Below, piece after piece: positions 8,893-16,614 of a stretch of 64,000 nucleotides of DNA. Under the pieces are notes generated by a model. That model ran no database searches. It worked only from the letters and a program-made list of their open reading frames with translations, and was not told the origin of the DNA. Source of the DNA: Daejeonella lutea (lineage in GTDB: Bacteria > Bacteroidota > Bacteroidia > Sphingobacteriales > Sphingobacteriaceae); NCBI RefSeq assembly GCF_900168015.1, contig NZ_FUYR01000007.1:1-64000 (forward strand). The letters run 5' to 3'. Numbering within the stretch: position 1 is the first letter of the stretch; every line of letters begins with the position of its first letter. A program made the translations under genes and the position numbers.

Positions 8893-9326
8893 TCAAAGGT
8901 TGAGCGCTTCGCGCTTAGCTGCCGGCATATTTTAAACGCAAGAACGCAAAGTTTTCGACCTTCTTACTGTGGCTGCTTCGCATCCATTGTCTTGGCGACA
9001 GTTTTTACCACTGAGAGCACGGAGAAAAGGCACAGAGAGCACAGAGAAAAATGGCTATACTTTTTATTACCGGTGAAATACCTCTATTCTGAGTGTAAGC
9101 CTTCGTCTACTCCGTGGTAAAACCCAAAAATTCTCGGCCTCTGCATGCACTCTGCGAACTTGGCGTTAAAGCTTAGAGCGAAGCGAAATCATCAAACGCA
9201 AAGCCAGACTCCGACAATAACGTTCATATCTGCACCTCTGTGCTCTCCGTGTAAAACTCTGTGCCCTCAGTGGTAAAACCTACAGCCAGCCTTTCAAAAA
9301 AATATTCATAGTTTTGCCAACATTCT
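8893..9326. repeat. Repeat-filled gap with CACRGAG-type repeats
   Basis: There is no gene in this 434-bp gap. It holds several copies, on both strands, of a degenerate repeat rich in CACRGAG / CTCYGTG units, clearest at 9008-9052 and 9230-9278. One ends ...CTCAGTGGTAAAA (9266-9278), which serves as an empty-site reference for the palindrome insertion at 26434-26453. The short TTTAAACGCAAGAACG segment at 8931-8946 is the empty-site counterpart of 13601-13637. A TAGTTTTG box at 9309-9316 could be a -7 element for the acyltransferase, but it lies very close to the ATG. Confidence 0.75.
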
Positions 9327-10076
9327 ATGAGATCGGAAACATCTTTCCTGCACAGCTATAAGTTTATCCTCAACCGTTTCCCGGCCGAATGGAAGACCCG
9401 GGATATATTAACCACCTTCTTTCGCCTCTCTTCTTTTTACATCCGCGGGATGTGGGAACGCTTATTCTTTAAAAGCTCCAGCGGCTGGGTTCTGGTCGGT
9501 AAAGGTGCGTCTATTCGTTATGCACGGCACCTGAGTACGGGCCGCGATTTTATTGTTGAGGATTATGCCGAAGTCAATTGCATGACGTACAGGGGTATTG
9601 TTGTGGGCGACCGGGTTACTATAGGCAAACACGCTATTATCAGGCCTACAAATATTTACGGTTCAGCAATTGGCGAGGGACTAAAAATTGGGAACAACTC
9701 CAGCATCGGCCCTTACTCGTATATTGGATGTTCTGGATTTATAGAAATCGGCGACAACGTGATGATGTCACCAAGAGTGAGCATATATGCCGAGAATCAT
9801 TTATTTGACGACCCTAACCTTACAATAAAAGAACAAGGGGTTAAGCGTGAATTTGTTAAAATTGAAGACGACTGCTGGATTGCGGCAAATACAATTATAC
9901 TCGCTGGGGTAACAATAGGCAAAGGATCAGTGATAGCGGCCGGAAGCGTGGTTACCAAGGACGTTCCACCTTATAGTATTGTGGGTGGGGTGCCGGCGAA
10001 GGTTATTAAAAATAGGAAAGCGGTTGACGGTGGACGGTGGACGGTTGAGAGTGGAGAGTTAAGAGTTGAGAGTTGA
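9327..10076 (+). CDS. Hexapeptide-repeat acyltransferase (WcaF/LbetaH type)
   Basis: This 249-residue protein has left-handed beta-helix repeats from about residue 50 to 230 (visible as IxxGxxxxIG-type hexads such as ITIGKGSV and IGNNSSIG) and the family end block [15 protein letters not shown]. Such enzymes transfer acetyl groups from acetyl-CoA to sugar hydroxyls or amines and act as trimers. The N-terminal 50 residues are alpha-helical and basic, as in serine-acetyltransferase-like O-acetyltransferases of polysaccharide loci. The last 15 or so residues are encoded by a heptameric DNA repeat running through the stop codon, so the native end was probably near the NRK at about 229-231. Substrate unknown. 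Confidence 0.82.
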   Translation: MRSETSFLHSYKFILNRFPAEWKTRDILTTFFRLSSFYIRGMWERLFFKSSSGWVLVGKGASIRYARHLSTGRDFIVEDYAEVNCMTYRGIVVGDRVTIGKHAIIRPTNIYGSAIGEGLKIGNNSSIGPYSYIGCSGFIEIGDNVMMSPRVSIYAENHLFDDPNLTIKEQGVKREFVKIEDDCWIAANTIILAGVTIGKGSVIAAGSVVTKDVPPYSIVGGVPAKVIKNRKAVDGGRWTVESGELRVES

Positions 10077-10102
10077 CGGGTGAAAGAGGAAGGTTGAGAC
10101 GG
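10026..10102. repeat. Heptameric tandem array 3, overlapping a gene end
   Basis: Eleven consecutive 7-bp units run from 10026 to 10102 (GACGGTG x2, GACGGTT, GAGAGTG, GAGAGTT, AAGAGTT, GAGAGTT, GACGGGT, and so on). The period is exactly seven. The stop codon of the acyltransferase (10074-10076) lies inside the array, so the repeat supplies the C-terminal residues of that protein. Confidence 0.85.
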
Positions 10103-10146
10103 TTTCACCGGCCGATGCTGCCTGTACCTGCAACTGTATTCGCTTG

Positions 10147-10271
10147 AGGTTCCTCGCTCCGCTCGGAATGACGGGTCATTTTTTTAATAGAAGGGAGAAG
10201 AAGCGGGCTTCTTCTCCCTTCTATCTTCTCCCAAAAGCGTTCGCCGTCATTCCGAGCGAAGGGAGGAACCT
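10147..10271. repeat. Two-stem hairpin element E1
   Basis: Outer inverted repeats of 28 bp (10147-10174 and 10244-10271, 25 of 28 matching) begin AGGTTCCTC and end GGAATGACGG. Inside is an independent perfect 16-bp stem (10189-10204 with 10207-10222). The inner-stem sequence differs entirely from those of E2 to E4, while the outer arms are shared. This copy lacks the GC-rich palindrome insertion. Confidence 0.85.
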
Positions 10272-10443
10272 AAAAATGGGTTCAAATTGTCTTTAAGAAA
10301 TAACGCGTCCTCCGATTGGACAGCGCAATTACCTCGTGATCATCCCGGGGTTGCCAAACATTTTATATAACAGAAAAGTCAATGGGTACAAGAAACGAGA
10401 CATCAAAAACCATAGTGGAAACTCCACAACACCCGGGCCCAGG

Positions 10444-10492
10444 TCTTTGCTCTTTGCTCTTTGTTCTTTATTCTCCTATTTTCGCCTCGTTC
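10444..10492. repeat. Heptameric tandem array 4
   Basis: Seven-base units TCTTTGC, TCTTTGC, TCTTTGT, TCTTTAT, TCTCCTA and then more decayed units run from 10444 to about 10492. The array lies about 40 bp before the asnB start codon, in what would be its leader or promoter. Confidence 0.75.
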
Positions 10493-10530
10493 TCAACAAT
10501 CCATAATATTTCACCCTCCACCTCCCTCCC

Positions 10531-12438
10531 ATGTGCGGTATAATCGGTGTCATTTCTAAAAAGGATATTCCTGATTTCAACGCAGAATATTTTGAGCCCC
10601 TGAACCGCGCTTTGGATTATATGGAATACAGAGGGCCTGATAACAAGGGACTTTGGAGCGATGAAGGGATATGCCTCGGCCACCGCCGCCTTTCAATAAT
10701 TGACCTGTCGGATGATGGTAATCAACCATTCCACTATAAAGATGACAGGTACATCATCGTTTTTAACGGCGAGATCTATAATTACCAGGAGCTAAGAGAT
10801 GATCTCGCCAAACTTGGCCACCACTTCAGCACGGAATCAGATACCGAAGTCATTCTCGCTGCCTTTATTCAATATGGGGAAGATTTTTGCAATAAATTTC
10901 GCGGGATGTTCGCTCTGGTCATCTTCGATCGACAGGAGAAGCGGGTTGTATTTACAAGAGACCGCCTGGGAAAGAAACCCCTTTTCATTTTTGAAGATGA
11001 AAACGTGATCATCTTTTCTTCAGAGATCAAGTTCTTCCATGCTTTTAATATCCCACTTGAGATAAATCCAGACAGTGTTCTTAACTTTCTATCATTACAA
11101 TACATCCCCGGACCGGCTACGATCTACAAGAATATCCGGCAGCTTAAGCCCGCTGAGCTGCTGATCTATGACCGGCATAACAATAAAACTTCTGCATCTT
11201 CCTATTGGAACATGTTTGATTATGTTGGTAAAAGCCAGGCAATGCCTGAAATCGCGGAAATTGATGCTCTGCTTGAAGAGAGTGTCAAATACCGCCTCGT
11301 GGCAAATGTCGATATTGGGCTCCTCCTGAGCGGCGGTATAGATTCTTCCTTGCTTGCCACCTATATGCATCAGCTCGCAGGGAATAAGGTCAAGGCTTTT
11401 AACGTCGGATTTTCTGATAAATCCCTCGATGAGTCTGATTATGCAAAACAGGTTGCCAGTTCAATGGGGCTCGACCTAATCACGCTCAATGTGGAGGATA
11501 TAAGCCCGGATAATTTCATTGAATCAATCTATCATGGGGATCAGCCACTCGGCGACTCAGCGATCATCCCTACCTACCTAATCGCTAAATCGATAAAGGA
11601 ACATGTAAAGGTTGTGCTCTCCGGGGAGGGCGCCGACGAACTTTTCCATGGTTATGATCACTATAATTACGAAAAATACTATTACGGCTTGGGTAAGATT
11701 TCTTTCGATAGTGCAGCATCACTGCTTCAAATCATATCCGCTTCAGGCATAAACAAACTGGAAAAAGTAAAGAATAAATTAAAGAGTATAAAATCATTTA
11801 AGAAGGATACCGGTGTGTCCCGATGGACTTCCATTTTGAGTCCGGAACTTACTAAGGGATTTATCGGTACAAATCAGCGTCTCAGTGATTCGTATGAGCA
11901 CCAATTCCACAGCTTTCTGCAGGATTTTCAAAAAAGTGCAGGAAAATTAGAATCCAGCCTGATGCTTGACCTGCTAACCTGGCTGCCCGACGACCTGCTG
12001 GTGAAAACGGATAGAATGATGATGGCTTGCAGTGTTGAAGCCCGAACTCCCTTTCTTGATCACAAGCTGGTTGAGCGAGTTCTCGCCTCGTCAGGGGATT
12101 TCAAACAGAGCCTGTTTCAGTCGAAAAACTATCTACGACAGCTGCTAAAACAGAGGCTTCCGGCCTCCGTAGCGGACATGATTTCAAAACGCCCAAAACA
12201 GGGCTTTGAGACTCCAAAAGTAAAATGGTTAAATGCGAACCTATCAGATATATCTTCGCTGTTGTTTTCTGAGGAAAATCTCAGGGCGAACCCCTACCTC
12301 AATAATAATAGGGTGTCTGAATTATGGAATGACTTTAAAAAACAGAAGGCCGGCATAAATAACCGCTTAATTTGGAATATATTCTGTTTCCTGGAATGGT
12401 ACCGGCAGCACGAAAACAAATTTGGGTTGAAAGGATGA
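10531..12438 (+). CDS. asnB: Glutamine-dependent asparagine synthase-like amidotransferase
   Basis: This 635-residue protein has an N-terminal class II glutaminase domain with the nucleophile Cys2 (MCGIIGV), RGPD near residue 35 and GHRRLSIIDLS near 50-60. The C-terminal ATP-pyrophosphatase domain has SGGIDSS at about 267-273. In surface-polysaccharide loci such AsnB homologues are thought to amidate uronic-acid carboxyls on the glycan; true asparagine synthesis cannot be excluded. A second AsnB lies at 42164. Its stop overlaps the next gene start by 4 bp (ATGA), so the glycosyltransferase downstream is translationally coupled, favouring a polysaccharide role. Confidence 0.88.
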   Translation: MCGIIGVISKKDIPDFNAEYFEPLNRALDYMEYRGPDNKGLWSDEGICLGHRRLSIIDLSDDGNQPFHYKDDRYIIVFNGEIYNYQELRDDLAKLGHHFSTESDTEVILAAFIQYGEDFCNKFRGMFALVIFDRQEKRVVFTRDRLGKKPLFIFEDENVIIFSSEIKFFHAFNIPLEINPDSVLNFLSLQYIPGPATIYKNIRQLKPAELLIYDRHNNKTSASSYWNMFDYVGKSQAMPEIAEIDALLEESVKYRLVANVDIGLLLSGGIDSSLLATYMHQLAGNKVKAFNVGFSDKSLDESDYAKQVASSMGLDLITLNVEDISPDNFIESIYHGDQPLGDSAIIPTYLIAKSIKEHVKVVLSGEGADELFHGYDHYNYEKYYYGLGKISFDSAASLLQIISASGINKLEKVKNKLKSIKSFKKDTGVSRWTSILSPELTKGFIGTNQRLSDSYEHQFHSFLQDFQKSAGKLESSLMLDLLTWLPDDLLVKTDRMMMACSVEARTPFLDHKLVERVLASSGDFKQSLFQSKNYLRQLLKQRLPASVADMISKRPKQGFETPKVKWLNANLSDISSLLFSEENLRANPYLNNNRVSELWNDFKKQKAGINNRLIWNIFCFLEWYRQHENKFGLKG

Positions 12439-13583
12439 GTAAACGAGTATTATTAATTGGACATAGCGGCGATATGTACGGTGCGAGCCGTTCACTTGCA
12501 AAGCTAGCCCGCATTTTGGATAAGGAGCACCATGTTTTTGTCATGCTTCCTGAACGCGGGCCTTTGTATGATGTTTTAGCATCCATTATTCCCGCCAACC
12601 GGATCATCCTGTATCCCGAGCTGTATATTTTTACCCGGAAATCTTTCAAATTAAAATTCATACCTGGTACGGGTGTTAAATTTGTGAAGAATGTTGTGGC
12701 GATCAGGAATATGATTCGCAAGCATCGAATCGATATTGTTCATACAAATTCAGGAGTTGTGCCCGCACCAGCTCTGGCAGCGAAGCTGGCCGGAATAAAA
12801 CATCTCTGGCATATCCGGGAATGGTTTGGCGATTTTAAAAAATTCTGGCCTCAGTATTCGGCTTATATGATAAGCCTTTCCGATAAGATCATCTGTGTTT
12901 CGGAAACGATGGCATCCCAGTTTAATAACACTGGAAAAATACTTAGCATTTACAACGGCTTTCCCATGCCGGAGATCACAACAAAACCGGAGATAAGTCC
13001 CGAACTGCAAAATTCGCTGAATGATGCTGATCTTATCCTGGGCTGCACGTCCCGTATCAGGCTCATCCGGAAAGGCCAGGAATTCCTTATCGAAGCCATA
13101 GGAATGCTGGCTAAAAAGACCGGAAAGAAAATAGACCTGGTATTAATAGGCGACTATGTTCCGGGGTATGAATTTGAACAGAGGATCATAACAAACCTTA
13201 TCCAAAAGCATGATCTTGAAAAACATATTCATTTCTTAGGTCATTTAAAAGATCCACTCCCATATTATTCCTTATTTGACGTCTTTGTGCTTCCATCGGG
13301 GGAACCGGAGCCATTTGGCGGGGTGGTTATGGAAGCTATGAGCATGGGTCTGCCAATCATCGGCTCCAATTTAGGGGGTACCACGGAGCAGGTAAAAGAT
13401 GGATGGAATGGGTATCTCTTTGAGAATAGAAATCCGGATGATCTGGCTAATAAAATCGAATTATTCCTTATGGATAAAGAAAAACTTAAGGTTTTTGGAG
13501 AAAGGTCAAAAGAGAGGGTGGTTGAAATGTTTAGTTTAGGTTTGCATGAGAGGAGGATACTTGAGCTGTATAATTCACTATAG
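12435..13583 (+). CDS. GT4-family glycosyltransferase
   Basis: This 382-residue GT-B glycosyltransferase starts at the ATG overlapping the asnB stop; a longer upstream frame lies inside asnB and is unlikely to be real. The N-terminal half shows GHSGDMYGASRSL near 9-21, the Gly-rich acceptor-side loop of GT4 enzymes. The donor half shows SRIRLIRKGQEFLIEA, then PEPFGGVVMEAMSMG near residue 290, the E-x7-E nucleotide-sugar site. No signal peptide. It probably adds a sugar to the repeat unit amidated by the coupled AsnB; that link is inferred from translational coupling. Confidence 0.87.
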   Translation: MSKRVLLIGHSGDMYGASRSLAKLARILDKEHHVFVMLPERGPLYDVLASIIPANRIILYPELYIFTRKSFKLKFIPGTGVKFVKNVVAIRNMIRKHRIDIVHTNSGVVPAPALAAKLAGIKHLWHIREWFGDFKKFWPQYSAYMISLSDKIICVSETMASQFNNTGKILSIYNGFPMPEITTKPEISPELQNSLNDADLILGCTSRIRLIRKGQEFLIEAIGMLAKKTGKKIDLVLIGDYVPGYEFEQRIITNLIQKHDLEKHIHFLGHLKDPLPYYSLFDVFVLPSGEPEPFGGVVMEAMSMGLPIIGSNLGGTTEQVKDGWNGYLFENRNPDDLANKIELFLMDKEKLKVFGERSKERVVEMFSLGLHERRILELYNSL

Positions 13584-14095
13584 TACATGCCAGACGCATA
13601 TTTAAACCTGCCTGCCGGCAGGCAGGCGCAAAGAACGTAAGGATTCACTCCGAGTACGCAGAGAATTTTTGAACACGGAGAACACAGAGATTTTTCACAG
13701 AGGGCACAAAGAATAAAACCATACGACTCAGAACCTGCCTACTGGCGGGCAGGCAGGGTAAACCGAGCAAAGCGTTTATCAATTCTCTCCGTGCTCTTCG
13801 TGTCTTCTCAGTGCTCTTGGTGGTAAATTCACACAGCGTTTAGAAAATTCTGCGCTCTTTGCGTCTACTCTGCGGTCTCTGCGGTAAAAAATATTTCACT
13901 ATACCGGCGCGAAGCGCCCTTCACTTCCATAACACAATTTATTTCGGTACTTTTACCCCCATCAAAATCAGTGTCATCCGATAGCTAGCAGATCCTCATC
14001 AATGATACCAGTTATGACCTTCACAATCTCAGTTCTTAATTGCACGTTTCGGTCGTTGTACACTTTCCCCAACAACAAACACTTCTAATTTTCAA
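13584..14095. repeat. Repeat-filled gap with palindrome insertions
   Basis: There is no gene in this 512-bp gap. It contains CACRGAG-type repeats (about 13640-13900), a perfect 20-bp palindrome CCTGCCTGCCGGCAGGCAGG at 13607-13626 inserted between TTTAAA and CGCAAAG, and a 24-bp relative at 13734-13757. From about 13920 to 14095 the sequence is unique and AT-richer and is the likely promoter region for the next gene, but I found no clear promoter. Confidence 0.75.
13607..13626. repeat. 20-bp GC palindrome insertion
   Basis: This perfect 20-bp palindrome is flanked by TTTAAA and CGCAAAG. The same flanks occur contiguously at 8931-8940 without the palindrome, and with a 16-bp version at 21872-21887. 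It reads as an exact 20-bp insertion with no target duplication. Confidence 0.8.
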
Positions 14096-15220
14096 ATGAA
14101 AGTATCCATTATCGGTACCAGAGGATATCCTTATGTTTATGGTGGTTTTGAAACTTTTGTTAAGGAATTAAGTGAACGGCTTGTAAAACAAAATGTGGAG
14201 GTTCATATATACTGCCAGCGGGATCTTTTTAAAGAAAAACCGGAGCAGGTCAATGGAATCCATCTCCATTATATCCCCACTGTTCAAACTAAGTCCTTAA
14301 ATCAGCTAATCCATTCTTTTCTATCGATAGTTCATGCAAGCTGTAGCACTGGAGATGTTATTCTCGTAGTGAATTTAGCGGCGGGTCCGATGGGCTGGAT
14401 ACCAAAGATCACCGGGAAGAAAACAATAATGAATGTGGATGGCCTCGAATGGCTTAGGCCCAAATGGAAAGGCCTGGGTGCCTGGTATTTCAAGTTTGCT
14501 GCTCGCCTTGCAACCAAACTATATGATGTGATTGTGACTGACGCAAACGCAATGCGGGAGGTGTATTTAAACGAGTTTAGCACTGATTCGACGGTTATCG
14601 CTTACGGTGCGCCAGAATTTAAAAAGGCAGATCAATCACTGCTGTCACTATTTAATCTGTACCCCAATGACTATTACCTCATTGTTGGGAGATTGATCCC
14701 TGATAATAATGCAGATCTGATCGTCAAGGCTTTCGCCCGGGCGAACTCAGCAAAAAAACTGGTCATTGTTGGAGATGTACCTTATCGGGACAAATATGCC
14801 GAGGACCTCAAGAAATACGAGACCGACAATATCCGTTTTGTTGGATATGTGAAAGACAGTAATGAGCTGATGGCGTTATACCAGAATTGCTTCGTGTATG
14901 TGCATGGCCATAAATATGGAGGGACAAACCCGGCAATGCTAAAAGCCATGTCTAATAATTGTGCTATACTTGCACTGGATACTGTTTTTAACCGTGAAAT
15001 GCTTAACAATGGTGAATTTGGCGTGTTCTTTGAGGAAAGCGAGCAATCTGTAATAAATGCGATGGCCTTAATTGAATCGGAACCAATACGCGTACAATCA
15101 TTGCAGAATAAAGTCGCTGAAGGCTTAACTGATAAATATAACTGGGATGCGGTTACGCAATTGTACAGGCAGCTGATGGAAGATCTTTCCAATAACAAAG
15201 AGAAAAGCAATTCTCTATGA
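14096..15220 (+). CDS. DUF1972/GT4 glycosyltransferase
   Basis: This 374-residue protein starts with the DUF1972 signature (GTRGYPYVYGGFETF, 7-21), an N-terminal domain found on rhamnosyltransferase-like GT4 enzymes, followed by a GT4 donor domain with VGRLIPDNNADLI near 198-210 and YGGTNPAMLKAM near 273-286. In this subfamily the usual E-x7-E is altered; here GTNPAMLKAM lacks the first Glu. The gene overlaps the following initiating phosphotransferase gene by 4 bp, so it may add the second sugar after initiation. The linkage and sugar are not known. Confidence 0.85.
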   Translation: MKVSIIGTRGYPYVYGGFETFVKELSERLVKQNVEVHIYCQRDLFKEKPEQVNGIHLHYIPTVQTKSLNQLIHSFLSIVHASCSTGDVILVVNLAAGPMGWIPKITGKKTIMNVDGLEWLRPKWKGLGAWYFKFAARLATKLYDVIVTDANAMREVYLNEFSTDSTVIAYGAPEFKKADQSLLSLFNLYPNDYYLIVGRLIPDNNADLIVKAFARANSAKKLVIVGDVPYRDKYAEDLKKYETDNIRFVGYVKDSNELMALYQNCFVYVHGHKYGGTNPAMLKAMSNNCAILALDTVFNREMLNNGEFGVFFEESEQSVINAMALIESEPIRVQSLQNKVAEGLTDKYNWDAVTQLYRQLMEDLSNNKEKSNSL

Positions 15221-16614
15221 CGAGACCTTACTTTTTATACAATAGCTTAAGATACCTGATCGATACGCCGCTGCTGATCATTGCGTTTTTGCTGGCTGAT
15301 CACTTTTCGTACACCCAGATTGCAGATGGTTCAAATCCATTTCTATTTCCACTGATATCCATTATTTCCTGGTATATAGCCGCCCAGGTTTCCCGTCTTT
15401 ACACTGATTTAAGGTCCAATAAATTTGCCGAAGAGATCATTTACATAATAGTAACCATTATCCTTTTTGCAATATTGCTTACCTCATTTCTCTTCTTTTT
15501 CAGGAATAATATTAATCTGAATAATTATTTTCTTGCCATATACTTTCCATCATTATTTTTATTGATTGTTCCCTTCAAGTATATCCTCAGGAAATACCTG
15601 CATGCTGTTTTTTACAGTGGAAAGCTGCAGGAACAGATTGTACTTGTCGGATCAACCCCGGCCGCTAAAGATTTTTACGACACCATAACTCTTCATACGT
15701 ATTACGGTTATAAATGCATCGGCTTTTTAGATGACGACAAGACCAAAATGAATGGCTGTCCCTACTTAGGAAAAATCGAGGATCTGAATTCCATCCTGGA
15801 GAATAATGAAGTGGCGGAAGTGATCATTGCGCTCCCCAATTCAAAACATCAGCAGATAAGTGCAACGATCGAGATCTGCGACTTTCATGCCACCCGGCTC
15901 AGAATGATTCCCGACCTTTACCTGTATGCAGCCAGTAATATCAGCATCAACACAATCGGCCTGCTACCGGTAATAAATTTACGCTCACTTCCCCAAGACC
16001 GCTGGACCAATAAATTACTAAAAAAAGCATTTGACGTTAGCTTCGCTTTATCATTTTTCATCCTGATTGGCTGGTGGTTCATGCCGCTGATAGCCTTAAT
16101 GATAAAATTGACATCAAGAGGGCCTGTATTCTTTAAACAGGAGCGTTGGGGACTGAATAATAAAAAAATAATCTGTTATAAGTTCCGAACTATGTACCAC
16201 GGCAGTTCAGAAACAGATGAGAAGGGCGGCTTTTTACAGGCCACAAAAAACGACAGCCGGGTAACGCCTATAGGTAGATTCCTGAGGGAGTGGAACATCG
16301 ATGAATTTCCCCAGTTTTGGAATGTTCTATTGGGCAATATGTCGGTAGTAGGCCCAAGACCACATGTAACACCACTGAATATCTCATCCATCCAGCATGT
16401 AGATCGATACATGCTCCGACACCTTGTTAAGCCGGGAATCACAGGCTGGGCACAAGTCAATGGTGCCAGGGGTGAAACTTCTGCTCCTGGTGCGATGCAG
16501 CGACGCGTTAATTACGACCTTTACTACATTCACAGCTGGACATTTTGGATGGATTGCCAGATTGTACTTCAAACCGTTATCAATACCATCAAAGGAGATC
16601 AGGATGCATATTAA
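15217..16614 (+). CDS. Undecaprenyl-phosphate glycosylphosphotransferase (WcaJ type)
   Basis: This 465-residue polytopic protein starts repeat-unit assembly by transferring a hexose-1-phosphate from a UDP-sugar to undecaprenyl phosphate. Four N-terminal spans are visible (within about 1-130), then a Rossmann-like domain (VGSTPAAKDF near 145), a further hydrophobic segment at about 270-295, and the C-terminal sugar transferase domain with KFRTM at 322-326, DEFPQFWNVL (catalytic Asp-Glu) near 360, VVGPRPH and KPGITGWAQVNGARGE near 405. Length and layout match WcaJ/ExoY-long forms. It overlaps both neighbours. The usual substrate is glucose or galactose; I cannot choose. Confidence 0.92.
   Translation: MTRPYFLYNSLRYLIDTPLLIIAFLLADHFSYTQIADGSNPFLFPLISIISWYIAAQVSRLYTDLRSNKFAEEIIYIIVTIILFAILLTSFLFFFRNNINLNNYFLAIYFPSLFLLIVPFKYILRKYLHAVFYSGKLQEQIVLVGSTPAAKDFYDTITLHTYYGYKCIGFLDDDKTKMNGCPYLGKIEDLNSILENNEVAEVIIALPNSKHQQISATIEICDFHATRLRMIPDLYLYAASNISINTIGLLPVINLRSLPQDRWTNKLLKKAFDVSFALSFFILIGWWFMPLIALMIKLTSRGPVFFKQERWGLNNKKIICYKFRTMYHGSSETDEKGGFLQATKNDSRVTPIGRFLREWNIDEFPQFWNVLLGNMSVVGPRPHVTPLNISSIQHVDRYMLRHLVKPGITGWAQVNGARGETSAPGAMQRRVNYDLYYIHSWTFWMDCQIVLQTVINTIKGDQDAY

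Larger units (their letters stand above)
10077..10530. other. Repeat-rich intergenic region
   Basis: This 454-bp gap between the acyltransferase and asnB contains the tail of heptameric array 3, hairpin element E1 (10147-10271) and heptameric array 4 (10444-10492). Between 10272 and 10440 I see nothing recognisable. No gene is supported; open frames here have no motifs. Confidence 0.65.

Noticed and set aside
9309-9316. TAGTTTTG as a promoter for the acyltransferase
   Set aside because: It lies only 10 bp before the ATG, leaving almost no leader, and has no -33 partner; too weak to list as a promoter.
10531-12438. AsnB as a housekeeping asparagine synthase
   Set aside because: A polysaccharide glycosyltransferase is translationally coupled and a second copy exists at 42164; a glycan-amidation role is more likely, though not excluded.
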